Source of the DNA: Rhizobium hidalgonense
GTDB taxonomy: Bacteria; Pseudomonadota; Alphaproteobacteria; Rhizobiales; Rhizobiaceae
NCBI RefSeq assembly: GCF_002914525.1
Contig: NZ_LODW01000093.1
Location: 124,001 to 188,000, forward strand
Reading direction: 5' to 3'
Length of the DNA: 64,000 nt
Below, piece by piece: positions 19,437 through 28,493 of the stretch; within the stretch, counting starts at the first letter, position 1, and each line of letters opens with the position of its first letter. The notes below the pieces were generated by a model. The model was not told the origin of the DNA, did no database searches, and worked only from the letters and a program-made list of their open reading frames with translations. A program made the position numbers and the translations under genes.

Positions 19437-21263
19437 TTATTCCACGGTCACGGATTTCGCCAGATTGCGGGGCTGGTCGACATCGGTGCCCATGAAAACG
19501 GCGGTGTGATAGGCGAGCAGCTGGATCGGCAGCGAGAAGATCATCGGCGCGATGATTTCGTCGACCACAGGCAGAGTGATCGTCGCCATGGTCGGCAGTT
19601 TCGAGGCGGCGGCACCGGCCTCGTCGGTGATGAAGATGATGCGGCCGCCCCGCGCTGCGACCTCCTGCATGTTCGAGACGGTCTTTTCGAAGAAACGGTC
19701 GTAAGGGGCGATGACGATGACTGGCATGTTCTCGTCGATCAGCGCGATCGGTCCATGCTTCAACTCGCCGGCGGCATAACCTTCGGCGTGAATATAGGAA
19801 ATTTCCTTGAGCTTCAGCGCGCCTTCCATGGCCAGCGGGAAGCTGGTGCCGCGGCCGAGATAGAGCACGTCCTTGCATTTCGACAATTCGCGCGACAGGC
19901 TTTCCATCTGCGGCTGGATAAGGTTCAGCACCCGGCTCATGATCCGCGGCATTTCGGCGAGATGGCGCACCAGCGCCCTCTCCTCATCGGCACTCACCGT
20001 ACCGCGCGCCTTGCCGGCGCCGATCGCCAGCGATGCCAGCACGGCAAGCTGGCAGGTGAAGGCCTTGGTCGAGGCGACGCCGATTTCGGGGCCGGCCATG
20101 ATCGGAAAGACGGCGTCGGATTCGCGGGCGATCGTCGATTCGCGGACATTGACGATGGCGCCGATCTTCAGGCCGTTCTCCCGGCAGTAGCGCAGCGATG
20201 CCAGCGTATCGGCGGTTTCGCCGGACTGCGAGATGAACAGTGCCGCCTGCGACGGCGAGAGCGGCATTTCGCGGTACCGGAATTCGGAAGCGACGTCGAT
20301 TTCAACAGGCAGGCGGGCATAACGCTCGAACCAGTATTTACCGACGAGGCCGGCGAGATAGGCGGTGCCGCAGGCCGAGATCGCCAGGCCGGTCGCCGCC
20401 TTGAAGTCGATCGCAGCGGCGTTGGCGCCGATCGTGTTCTCGGCGAAATCGACATAATGGCTGAGCGCGTGGGAAATAACCTCCGGCTGCTCGTAGATTT
20501 CCTTTTCCATGAAATGGCGGTGATTGCCCTTGTCGACGACATAGGCGGTCGCCTGCGAGATCTGGCGGGCGCGCTTGACCGGCTTGCCGCTAAAATCGAT
20601 GACGGCGACGCTGTCGCGGGTGATGACGGCGCAATCGCCGTCGACCAGATAGGTGATCTCATTGGTAAAGGGCGAAAGCGCAATTGCATCCGAACCGAGG
20701 AACATCTCGCCACGGCCATAACCGACGGCAAGCGGCGGGCCGGAACGGGCGGCCATGATCGTTCCGGGATCGGCCTTGAGCATGACGGCGAGCGCATAGG
20801 CGCCGGTCAGCCGGTTCAGCATCTGCAGCATGGCGGCGCGCGGCTCCAGGCCTTCGCGCAGATGTTTTGCCATCAGCTGGGCGACGACTTCCGTATCGGT
20901 CTGGGTTTGAAAGACTGCGCCCTCTTCGGTCAATTCGTCGCGAAGCTCGGAGAAATTCTCAATAATGCCGTTATGGACGACGGCCACACCTTCGACGAAA
21001 TGCGGATGGGCGTTGGTCTCATTGGGCACGCCGTGGGTCGCCCAGCGCGTATGGGCGATGCCGACCACGCCGGGCAGCGGTTCGGCGTCGAGGCGCTTTT
21101 CCAGATTGAACAGCTTGCCTTCGGCACGGCGGCGATCCATCACCCCCTCATGGATGGTAGCGACACCAGCGGAATCATAACCGCGATATTCGAGACGCTT
21201 CAGCGCATCGACCAGGCGCCCGGCAACAGGCTGATTTCCGACGATCCCCACAATGCCGCACAT
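19437..21263 (-). CDS. glmS: Glutamine-fructose-6-phosphate aminotransferase (isomerizing)
   Basis: Makes glucosamine-6-phosphate from fructose-6-phosphate and glutamine, the entry step to UDP-GlcNAc for peptidoglycan, LPS and (in rhizobia) Nod factors. The 608-residue length is canonical. Cys2 (MCGIVGIVGNQ) is the glutaminase nucleophile; the GATase domain shows HTRWATHG and YDSAGVA; two SIS domains follow with GTSxxA-type STKAFTCQ, SQSGETADT and the C-terminal NLAKSVTVE. The start at 21263 is fixed by the catalytic cysteine. It follows glmU on the same strand (112 nt), so the two amino-sugar genes probably form an operon. Confidence 0.97.
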   Translation of the reverse strand: MCGIVGIVGNQPVAGRLVDALKRLEYRGYDSAGVATIHEGVMDRRRAEGKLFNLEKRLDAEPLPGVVGIAHTRWATHGVPNETNAHPHFVEGVAVVHNGIIENFSELRDELTEEGAVFQTQTDTEVVAQLMAKHLREGLEPRAAMLQMLNRLTGAYALAVMLKADPGTIMAARSGPPLAVGYGRGEMFLGSDAIALSPFTNEITYLVDGDCAVITRDSVAVIDFSGKPVKRARQISQATAYVVDKGNHRHFMEKEIYEQPEVISHALSHYVDFAENTIGANAAAIDFKAATGLAISACGTAYLAGLVGKYWFERYARLPVEIDVASEFRYREMPLSPSQAALFISQSGETADTLASLRYCRENGLKIGAIVNVRESTIARESDAVFPIMAGPEIGVASTKAFTCQLAVLASLAIGAGKARGTVSADEERALVRHLAEMPRIMSRVLNLIQPQMESLSRELSKCKDVLYLGRGTSFPLAMEGALKLKEISYIHAEGYAAGELKHGPIALIDENMPVIVIAPYDRFFEKTVSNMQEVAARGGRIIFITDEAGAAASKLPTMATITLPVVDEIIAPMIFSLPIQLLAYHTAVFMGTDVDQPRNLAKSVTVE

Positions 21264-21375
21264 GCAATATATTCCCCATAAAGGCTTCGATAACGAGGCC
21301 AGTCCTAACGATTTCTGCTTATTTCTCAATCACCTCGGCGGTCACTTTCAATTTCCGCCGGTTACGCAAGGCCGC

Positions 21376-22737
21376 TCAGCTCTTCGCCTTCTTCGCCGCC
21401 TTGATGGCAAGCGCGCGCTCGCGCAGCAGCGTCGCGCGGCCGGGCTTGATCTCCTGGCGGGCGCGGCCGAGCGCCAGTGCATTAGCCGGCACGTCGACTG
21501 TGATGACGCTGCCGGAGGCGATATAGGCGCCGTCGCCGATTGTCACCGGCGCGACCAGCGAGGAGTTGGAACCGATGAAGGCGTTTTGCCCGATCACCGT
21601 CTCGCTCTTGTTGACGCCGTCATAATTGCAGGTGATCGTGCCGGCGCCGATATTGCTGCCGGCGCCGATGACGGCATCGCCGATATAGGTGAGATGGTTG
21701 ACCTTGGCGCCCTCGCCGATCCGGCCGTTCTTGACCTCGCAGAAATTGCCGACCTTCGAACCGTCAGCGAGATCCGCACCCGGCCGCAGCCGCGCGAACG
21801 GGCCGACAGTCGCGCCCCGGCTGACATGAGCGCCTTCGATATGCGAGAAGGCATGAATGACGGCGCCGCTGTCGATTGCCGCGCCGGGGCCAAAGACGAC
21901 ATTCGGCTCGATCAGTGCGTCCTGGCCTATGACGGTATCGTAGCAGAGAAACACCGTCTCCGGCGCGATCATGGTGACGCCTGATAGCATCATCTGGTGA
22001 CGGCGGCGCTCCTGCCAGAAGCGCTCGATGACGGCGAGTTCGGCGCGGTTATTGCAGCCGGTCATCTCGATTTCTGGCGCATCGACGGCGGTGACACGGC
22101 CGCCGAGCGACCGGGCGATCTCGACAAGATCGGTCAGATAGAATTCGCCCTTGGCGTTGGCATTACCGATGCGCGAGAGAAGATCGAGCGCCTTTTTGCC
22201 GTTGATCGCCATCAGCCCGCTGTTGCACCAGGTCACAGTGCGCTCGGCATCGGTCGCGTCCTTCTCCTCGCGGATGGCGATCAGTTCGCCGTCCTTGACG
22301 AGCAGGCGACCGTAGCCTGTGGGGCGATCGGTGTGGAAGCCGATGACAACGATATCGCTGCCATCGGCAAGCCCCTGGCGGGCGGCCTTCAGCGGTCCAT
22401 CGGTCTGCAGCGGCACGTCGCCATAGGTGACGAGAATATCGTCATAGCCCTTGGCGATCGCCTCGCGCGCCGCTAGCACCGCGTGGCCGGTGCCGAGGCG
22501 TTCCTTCTGTAGGCAGGATTCGATGCCGACGCCGGCAACGCTTGCGGCCTTTGCCACATCTTCGGCATCACGGCCGACGACAAGGGCGACCGACGAAATG
22601 CCGGCGGAGGCGACCGCCTCGACCACATGGGCGATCATCGGTCGTCCGGCGACCGGATGCAGCACCTTCGATTTCGAGGATTTCATCCGCGTGCTGTCAC
22701 CGGCGGCAAGGATGACGGCAAGACAAGTACGTTCCAT
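21376..22737 (-). CDS. glmU: Bifunctional GlcNAc-1-P uridyltransferase / GlcN-1-P acetyltransferase
   Basis: Performs the last two steps to UDP-GlcNAc: acetylation of glucosamine-1-phosphate (C-terminal half) and uridylylation (N-terminal half). The 453-residue protein begins LAVILAAGDSTRMKSSKSK, the pyrophosphorylase loop with the usual Gly replaced by Asp in GxGTR, has VTYGDVPL, and turns into left-handed beta-helix hexapeptides (e.g. NIGAGTITCNYDGVNK, the acetyltransferase site). GGAG lies 6 nt before the ATG. It is upstream of glmS on the same strand. Confidence 0.96.
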   Translation of the reverse strand: MERTCLAVILAAGDSTRMKSSKSKVLHPVAGRPMIAHVVEAVASAGISSVALVVGRDAEDVAKAASVAGVGIESCLQKERLGTGHAVLAAREAIAKGYDDILVTYGDVPLQTDGPLKAARQGLADGSDIVVIGFHTDRPTGYGRLLVKDGELIAIREEKDATDAERTVTWCNSGLMAINGKKALDLLSRIGNANAKGEFYLTDLVEIARSLGGRVTAVDAPEIEMTGCNNRAELAVIERFWQERRRHQMMLSGVTMIAPETVFLCYDTVIGQDALIEPNVVFGPGAAIDSGAVIHAFSHIEGAHVSRGATVGPFARLRPGADLADGSKVGNFCEVKNGRIGEGAKVNHLTYIGDAVIGAGSNIGAGTITCNYDGVNKSETVIGQNAFIGSNSSLVAPVTIGDGAYIASGSVITVDVPANALALGRARQEIKPGRATLLRERALAIKAAKKAKS

Positions 22738-22918
22738 GATCTGCTCCGCGAATCCGCGCCATGAGGCGGCTTTGTTGCCTCATACTGCATAATTGCTGAA
22801 ATCGGAATCGATTTTCGGAAAGCACGCTGCGTGGATTGAAAGCCTTGTAGCGCCCTTCGCGCGCCCGGAAAGATGCGCGGCGCTGCAGACACGCAAAAGC
22901 TTTTTGCCAGTGTGAAAT

Positions 22919-23689
22919 CTAGGTCGAAATCGGCACTCTGACGGTCTCCGAACCGCGGGCGGCGAAGGCCTCGTGCACATGATGGCGGCCATCCAGGATG
23001 ACGATCTCCATCGCGCGGCGCGCGGCAGCGCTATCCCCGGAAACGATGGCATCGACGATGCGCATGTGGGTATCGGCGATATTGGCGAAGCCGTTTTCGG
23101 AGGGCGGCGTGCTCATGCGGAACATGCCGACGAGGGCCGCTTCGATGAGGCTGCCCAAGGTGCGCATAAAGGGATTGTGCGAGGCTTCGGCGAGCGCCAG
23201 GTGAAAACGAAGGTCGGCGAGCGCCAGGCTGTCGGCAGTGTGGCCGCTCGCCGCCATATCGAGCGCCAGTGCCCGCAGCGTCTCGATATCATCCGCATTC
23301 GCCCGCTCGGCGACGAGACCGGCAGCGAAAGGTTCGACCGCAAGACGGATATCATAGAGCTGCAGCAGGAACTCTTCCGTGACGCCGCTGTCGAAGTGCC
23401 AGGCGATGATCTCGCTGTCGAACATGTTCCAGAGGTTCTTCTCGGTCACACGCGTACCGACCCGCGCCTTGGCGACGACCATGCCCTTGGCGGCAAGCGT
23501 CTTCATCGTCTCGCGCAAGACGGTACGGGACACCTTGAAGCGCTGCGCCAGTTCGGTATCGCCGGGCAGGATCGAGCCGACGGGATAGGTGCCGGCGACG
23601 ATCTCCTTTCCGAGCTCGTCGACCACCTGCGCGTGGCTCGTCCGGGTTCTGCGCCCCGTCTTCCGTGTCTCGTCCAATTTGTTGCGCAA
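22919..23689 (-). CDS. GntR-family regulator, FCD (FadR) subgroup
   Basis: A 256-residue transcription regulator: winged HTH at about residues 20-85 (PGDTELAQRFKVSRTVLRET) and a C-terminal FCD ligand domain with the metal-binding D/H pattern (DLRFHLALAEASHN, ADTHMRIVDAI). A TTG at 23689 is the only plausible start; GGGGGAG lies 9 nt upstream and no ATG is in frame before the HTH. It is the last gene of the ytfQRT-yjfF-like run, 16 nt behind yjfF, so it most likely senses the transported sugar or a derivative and controls this operon. Confidence 0.88.
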   Translation of the reverse strand: MRNKLDETRKTGRRTRTSHAQVVDELGKEIVAGTYPVGSILPGDTELAQRFKVSRTVLRETMKTLAAKGMVVAKARVGTRVTEKNLWNMFDSEIIAWHFDSGVTEEFLLQLYDIRLAVEPFAAGLVAERANADDIETLRALALDMAASGHTADSLALADLRFHLALAEASHNPFMRTLGSLIEAALVGMFRMSTPPSENGFANIADTHMRIVDAIVSGDSAAARRAMEIVILDGRHHVHEAFAARGSETVRVPIST

Positions 23690-23705
23690 GCGATCCGTCT
23701 CCCCC

Positions 23706-24674
23706 TCAAGCGTACCTCTTGTTCAGACTGGAAACGAACAGGATCGCCTTCTGCATCAGAATGAATGCAAACAGCAGGAGGCCAATCAGGATCTTGGTCC
23801 ACCAGCTCGACAGCGTGCCGTCGAAGGTGATGTAGGTCTGAATGAGCCCCTGGATCAGGATACCGATCAAGGTTCCCGCCACGAATCCCGCGCCCCCGGT
23901 CAGCAGCGTCCCTCCGATGACGACCGCCGCAATGGCGTCGAGTTCGACGCCCACTGCTGCAAGAGAATAACCAGCAGAGGTGTACAGCGAAAAAACGATC
24001 CCGGATAGGCCTGCCAGAAAGCCCGACAGCGCATAGATCTGGATTGTCGTGCGGCCGACCGGCACACCCATCAGCCGCGCCGTCTGCGGGCCGCCGCCGA
24101 GCGCATAGACATTGGTGCCGAAGCGGGTGCGCTGGGCGATGAAAATGCCTACAGCAAAGACCAGAAGCATGATGCCGCCGATCAGCGTCAGCCGGCCGCC
24201 GCCAGGCAGGCGCCAATAGAGGCTGGTCAGCGTCGAATAATATTCGTGATCGATCGGGATGCTGTCGATCGAGAGCACGAAGGCCATGCCGCGCGCCAGG
24301 AACATGCCGGCGAGCGTGACGATGAAGGCCGGCATTTCGAGATAGTGGATGATTGCGCCCATGACCGCGCCGAAGGCGGTGGTGATGACGAGCACGATCG
24401 CAAAGGCAAGCAGCGGATGGATCGAGGTCTTCTGCAGGATGACTGCCAGGAAGACGCCGGTGAAGGCGATGACCGATCCGATCGACAGATCGATACCGCC
24501 CGAGATGATGACGAAGGTCATGCCGACGGCGGCAATGCCGAGAAAGGCATTGTCGGTCAGGAGATTGCCGATGACGCGGGTCGACAGCATGTTCGGATAT
24601 TGCAGCGTGCAGCCGGCATAGGCGAGCACGAAGATGACGATGGTCGCCAGCAGCGGCAGGTATTTGGAGTTCAT
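23706..24674 (-). CDS. yjfF: Sugar ABC transporter permease, YjfF-like
   Basis: One of the two membrane subunits of a CUT2 importer. The 322-residue product has about eight to ten hydrophobic segments and the CUT2 permease signature VGMTFVIISGGIDLSIGSVI near residue 55, plus GAVMGAIIHYLEMPAFIVTL. In E. coli YtfQ-YtfR-YtfT-YjfF imports galactofuranose; the same four-gene order here supports the assignment, though rhizobial substrates may differ. Start at 24674 follows the ytfT stop by 5 nt. Confidence 0.85.
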   Translation of the reverse strand: MNSKYLPLLATIVIFVLAYAGCTLQYPNMLSTRVIGNLLTDNAFLGIAAVGMTFVIISGGIDLSIGSVIAFTGVFLAVILQKTSIHPLLAFAIVLVITTAFGAVMGAIIHYLEMPAFIVTLAGMFLARGMAFVLSIDSIPIDHEYYSTLTSLYWRLPGGGRLTLIGGIMLLVFAVGIFIAQRTRFGTNVYALGGGPQTARLMGVPVGRTTIQIYALSGFLAGLSGIVFSLYTSAGYSLAAVGVELDAIAAVVIGGTLLTGGAGFVAGTLIGILIQGLIQTYITFDGTLSSWWTKILIGLLLFAFILMQKAILFVSSLNKRYA

Positions 24675-24679
24675 TTCGG

Positions 24680-25684
24680 CTACTCCCTTCCGCTCTGCCG
24701 GCGGCTGGCGAAGATGGCGAGCGATTGCACCGCCGGCGACTGGATGACGAGGATGACGATAATGATGACCGCCTTGATGATCAGGTTGAACTCAGGCGGG
24801 AAGCCGGAAGACAGGATGCCGGTATTCACCGCCTGGATGATCATCGCGCCGATCAGCGATCCGACAATGCTGAAGCGTCCGCCGAGCAGCGAATTGCCAC
24901 CGACGACGACGGCGAGGATGGCGTCGAGTTCGAGCCAGAGGCCGGCATTGTTGGCATCGGCGCCCTTGATGTCGGCGGCGACGATGATGCCAGCGATCGA
25001 GGCACAGAGCCCGCTCAGCATATAGACGGCCATCAGCAGCACCGGCGTTCGGATGCCGGACAGCGTGCTGGCGCGGCGATTGATGCCGACGGCCTCGATC
25101 AGCATGCCGAGTGCGGTGCGGCGCACGAGCAGCATGACGAGCAGGCCGACGAGAAACCAGATGACCACAGGCATCGGCAGCAAGGCCATGGAACCGCTGC
25201 CGAAGAAGGTCAGCCCATCATCGTTGAAGGTCAGGATGGCGCCCTCGGTGATCAGCTGGGCGATGCCGCGGCCAGCGACCATCAGCACCAGCGTGGCGAT
25301 GATCGGCTGGATATTGAGCGCGGCCACCAGGAAACCGTTCCAGACGCCGCAGGCGATACCGATCACCAATGTCAGGAAAATCGTGTAGGCCACTGAATTT
25401 CCCGAAACAATCGACGATGCAGCGACGGCGCCGCAGATGGCGACGACCGCCCCGACGGACAGGTCGATACCCTTGGTGGCAATCACCAGCGTCATGCCGA
25501 TCGCCAGCAGCGCCACCGGCGCGCCGCGATTCAGCACGTCGATGAGGCTGCCATAGAGGCGCCCGTTTTGAACCACGACATTAAAAAACTGCGGCGACGT
25601 TATGAAATTCAACAAAAGAATGACAACCAGCGCGATCAATTGCGGCGCCAGGCGATAGGCCAGCGCATTCCGGGAGGACTTCAT
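24680..25684 (-). CDS. ytfT: Sugar ABC transporter permease, YtfT-like
   Basis: Second membrane subunit of the CUT2 importer, 334 residues, highly hydrophobic throughout, with the signature AIGMTLVIATKGIDLSVGAV near residue 60 and GGNSLLGGRFSIVGSLIGA. Its ATG overlaps the ytfR stop (ATGA), so translation is coupled to the ATPase. It pairs with YjfF as a heterodimer. Confidence 0.85.
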   Translation of the reverse strand: MKSSRNALAYRLAPQLIALVVILLLNFITSPQFFNVVVQNGRLYGSLIDVLNRGAPVALLAIGMTLVIATKGIDLSVGAVVAICGAVAASSIVSGNSVAYTIFLTLVIGIACGVWNGFLVAALNIQPIIATLVLMVAGRGIAQLITEGAILTFNDDGLTFFGSGSMALLPMPVVIWFLVGLLVMLLVRRTALGMLIEAVGINRRASTLSGIRTPVLLMAVYMLSGLCASIAGIIVAADIKGADANNAGLWLELDAILAVVVGGNSLLGGRFSIVGSLIGAMIIQAVNTGILSSGFPPEFNLIIKAVIIIVILVIQSPAVQSLAIFASRRQSGRE

Positions 25685-27204
25685 GCTTCCTCCCTCTTGT
25701 GCTCGGCGGCGGCAATGGCATCGACGATGCCGGCGGCGGTGATACGTTCGCCCGTCAATTCGGCGATATGCTGCCTGTCGCGAAGCACGATAACACGTGA
25801 GCTATAGGCGACAAGCTCTTCAAGTTCCGATGAAATTACGATCAATGACATGCCTTCGGCGCAGAGCTGTTCGATGAGCCGGATGATTTCGGCATGAGCG
25901 CCGACATCGATGCCACGGGTCGGCTCGTCGAGGATGAGAAACTTGGGATTGGTGGCCAGCCAGCGGGCAAGGATCGCCTTCTGCTGGTTACCGCCGGAGA
26001 GCAGCCGGATCGGTTTTTCGCGATCGGTGGTGCGGATATCGAGCGCCTTGATGTAGCGGTCGGCAAGCGCATTCTGCTCGGCGCGCGACAGCGGCCGCGT
26101 CCAGCCGCGGCGGGCCTGCAGCGCAAGCGCGATGTTCTCCCTGATCGACAGGTCACCGACGATGCCGTCGGTCTTGCGGTCCTCGGGGCAGAAGCCGAAA
26201 CCCTTTTCGATTGCGGCGCGCGGGCTGGACAGCGTCACCGGCTGGCCGTCGATCGTGGCGCTGCCGCTGTCGGCATGTTCGACGCCGAAGAGCAGTTCGG
26301 CAGTTTCGGTACGGCCGGAGCCGAGCAGTCCGGCAATGCCGACCACCTCGCCGGCGCGTACATCGAGATCGAAGGGCTTGACCTTGCCGCGTTTGCCGTA
26401 GCCTGCGAAGCGGTACCGGACCTCACCGGCGGCAAGGCTATGCTCGCGCACAGTCTCCTCGACGTGCGCGAGTTCCCGGCCGAGCATCATGGCGATCAGG
26501 CCTTGGCGCGGCAGATCGGCGGCGTCGCGGGTGCCGACGAGCTTGCCGTTGCGCAGCACGGTGATGCGGTCGCTGATGGCATAGACCTGCTCGAGAAAAT
26601 GGGTGATGAAGACGATGCCTAGACCGCGCTTCTTCAGGTCCTCGATGATGCGGAAGAGCAACGCGACTTCCTGATTGTCGAGGCTTGCCGTCGGCTCGTC
26701 CAATATCAGCACCTTACCGGAAAGATCGACGGCGCGGGCGATGGCGACGACCTGCTGGACGGCGACGGAGAAACGGCCAAGCTCGGCGGTGACGTCGATA
26801 TCGATGCCGTAGCCGGTGAGCAATTCGCGCGCCTTGCGGTTCATCGCCCTGACGTCGGTCATGCCGAAACGCCTTGGCTGGCGTCCGAGAAAGAGGTTTT
26901 CGGCGACACTCAGATTGGCAAGGAGGTTGACCTCCTGGTAGACGGTGCCGATGCCGAGCTTCTGGGCGGCGAGCGTATTGGCTGGATTGATTTCATGGCC
27001 ATCGAGCGTCAGGCTGCCCTCGTCACGATGATAGGCGCCGGTGATGCATTTGATCAGCGTCGATTTGCCGGCGCCGTTTTCACCGAGCAGCGCATGCACT
27101 TCGCCCTTGCGCAGCGTGAAATCGACCTTGTCCAACGCCACTGCGCCGGGAAAGAATTTCGATATTCCGGAAGCCGCGAGAACATTCTCGAAATCGTGAA
27201 TCAT
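25681..27204 (-). CDS. ytfR: Sugar ABC transporter ATPase, YtfR-like (two ABC domains)
   Basis: Energises the CUT2 importer. The 507-residue protein contains two nucleotide-binding domains: the first with Walker A LLGENGAGKSTLIKC and Walker B LILDEPTASLD, the second with degenerate Walker A (GLLGSGRTE), signature LLSGGNQQKAILARWL and LILDEPTRGIDVGA, the usual asymmetric layout of CUT2 ATPases. ATG at 27204 (MIHDFENVLAASGISK) is preferred over an in-frame TTG at 27234; AGGA lies about 12 nt upstream. A stable hairpin separates it from ytfQ. Confidence 0.88.
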   Translation of the reverse strand: MIHDFENVLAASGISKFFPGAVALDKVDFTLRKGEVHALLGENGAGKSTLIKCITGAYHRDEGSLTLDGHEINPANTLAAQKLGIGTVYQEVNLLANLSVAENLFLGRQPRRFGMTDVRAMNRKARELLTGYGIDIDVTAELGRFSVAVQQVVAIARAVDLSGKVLILDEPTASLDNQEVALLFRIIEDLKKRGLGIVFITHFLEQVYAISDRITVLRNGKLVGTRDAADLPRQGLIAMMLGRELAHVEETVREHSLAAGEVRYRFAGYGKRGKVKPFDLDVRAGEVVGIAGLLGSGRTETAELLFGVEHADSGSATIDGQPVTLSSPRAAIEKGFGFCPEDRKTDGIVGDLSIRENIALALQARRGWTRPLSRAEQNALADRYIKALDIRTTDREKPIRLLSGGNQQKAILARWLATNPKFLILDEPTRGIDVGAHAEIIRLIEQLCAEGMSLIVISSELEELVAYSSRVIVLRDRQHIAELTGERITAAGIVDAIAAAEHKREEA

Positions 27205-27281
27205 AGGGCTCTGTTTTCCTGATATTGACGGCAAAAGCCGCGCCGCGGCCGGACATGACGTCCCAAGGCGGCAAGGCAGTT

Positions 27282-27310
27282 CCGCACCGGTCCATGATGG
27301 GCCGGTGCGG
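27282..27310 (-). other. Stem-loop between ytfQ and ytfR
   Basis: CCGCACCGG (27282-27290) pairs perfectly with CCGGTGCGG (27302-27310), extendable inward by three pairs including a G-U, leaving an ATGAT loop. No U-tract follows on the minus strand, so it is more likely an mRNA-stabilising or processing hairpin that keeps binding-protein transcript in excess over ATPase/permease transcript. Confidence 0.6.
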
Positions 27311-27387
27311 TTCTACAGCGCTTGAATGCTGCATCATGTCTCCCTCAATCGATCCCGATTCAGGGATTGCAGCAGCGTCACATCAGA

Positions 27388-28350
27388 TCAGTAGCCCTGA
27401 CCCTTCTTCTCTTCGTAGACCTTCATCGGCTCGTCGGCAGGCGTGTAGAGCTTGGATTCGGTCTGGATCCACTTCGCCGGCGCCTTCTTGTCCTTCAGGT
27501 AGGCATCGAGGGCATCGAAGGCCGGACCTGCCATGTTCGGCGTCAGCTCGACCGTGGCGTTGGACTCGCCTTCGGACATGGCCTTGAAGATATCGGGCAC
27601 GGCGTCGATCGAGACGACGAGGATATCCTTGCCGGGCTTCAGGCCGGCTTCCTTGATCGCCTGGATGGCGCCGACGGCCATGTCGTCGTTATGGGCGTAG
27701 AGAGCGCAGATATCCTTGCCGCCATTCTCGGCCTTCAGGAAGCTTTCCATGACTTCCTTACCCTTGGTGCGGGTGAAGTCACCGGTCTGGCTGCGAACGA
27801 TCTTGAGGTTGTCATGACCGGCGAGAGCCTCTTCGAAGCCCTTCTTGCGGGCGATGGCCGGCGAAGAACCGGTGGTGCCCTGCAACTCGACGACGTTGCA
27901 CTTCTTGTCACCGACGGTCTTGACCAGGAAGTCGCCGGCGACCTTGCCTTCGTGTGTCAGGTCCGAAGTGACAGCCGTCAGATAGAGATCGTCCGGAGCC
28001 TTGATAGTGCGGTCGAGAAGGATAACCGGAATCTTGGCTTCCTTGGCTTCCTTGAGAACGTCGTCCCAGCCGGTTTCAACAACCGGCGCAATGAGAATGG
28101 CGTCGACGCCCTGAGCAATGAAGGAGCGCAGAGCCTTGATCTGATTTTCCTGCTTCTGCTGCGCATCGGCAAACTTCAGATCGATGCCACGCTTCTTGGC
28201 CTGTTCCTTGGTGACGGTCGTTTCAGCCGCACGCCAGCCCGATTCCGAGCCGATCTGCGAGAAGCCGACAGTCAAGCCACCGGCCGAAGCCGAACCGAAC
28301 GTGCAGGCAGCAAGAATCGTGGCACTCAAAAGTGCAGTCTTCAATTTCAT
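27388..28350 (-). CDS. ytfQ: Sugar ABC transporter substrate-binding protein, YtfQ-like
   Basis: Periplasmic binding protein, 320 residues, of the ribose/galactose-binding fold (Peripla_BP_4). A signal peptide covers residues 1-23 (ending SASA). The GLTVGFSQIGSESGWR opening, FADAQQKQENQIKALRSF and TAVTSDLTHEGKVAGDFL blocks closely resemble the galactofuranose-binding YtfQ. GGGAGGAAATC precedes the ATG. It is the promoter-proximal gene of the ytfQRT-yjfF-gntR run; a short upstream region (28351-28440) AT-rich at 28390-28416 should hold the promoter. Confidence 0.88.
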   Translation of the reverse strand: MKLKTALLSATILAACTFGSASAGGLTVGFSQIGSESGWRAAETTVTKEQAKKRGIDLKFADAQQKQENQIKALRSFIAQGVDAILIAPVVETGWDDVLKEAKEAKIPVILLDRTIKAPDDLYLTAVTSDLTHEGKVAGDFLVKTVGDKKCNVVELQGTTGSSPAIARKKGFEEALAGHDNLKIVRSQTGDFTRTKGKEVMESFLKAENGGKDICALYAHNDDMAVGAIQAIKEAGLKPGKDILVVSIDAVPDIFKAMSEGESNATVELTPNMAGPAFDALDAYLKDKKAPAKWIQTESKLYTPADEPMKVYEEKKGQGY

Positions 28351-28440
28351 GATTTCCTCCCAAGCCGCATCTCGCGGCGCAGGGTCAAAAAATCATATAG
28401 TATTACTTTTGTAAATCGGAATCTTGGGATGCACTGCAGC

Positions 28441-28470
28441 AAAAAAGGGCGCCCACAGAGGGGCGCCCTT
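28441..28470 (-). terminator. Terminator of the BMP transporter operon
   Basis: AAGGGCGCCC (28445-28454) and GGGCGCCCTT (28461-28470) form a perfect 10-bp stem with a six-nt loop; on the minus strand it is followed by a U-tract (A-run at 28441-28446). It lies 23 nt past the stop of the BMP binding protein and separates it from the ytf operon. Confidence 0.9.
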
Positions 28471-28493
28471 CGCAACTGCGAATTGAGGAGGGC

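Noticed and set aside
19377..21281. 634-codon plus-strand open frame opposite glmS
   Set aside because: Antisense to glmS, which has all its catalytic motifs.
22738..22918. Possible small gene between glmU and the GntR gene
   Set aside because: Only short frames antisense or overlapping; nothing with a ribosome site. Treated as spacer holding the glmU promoter.
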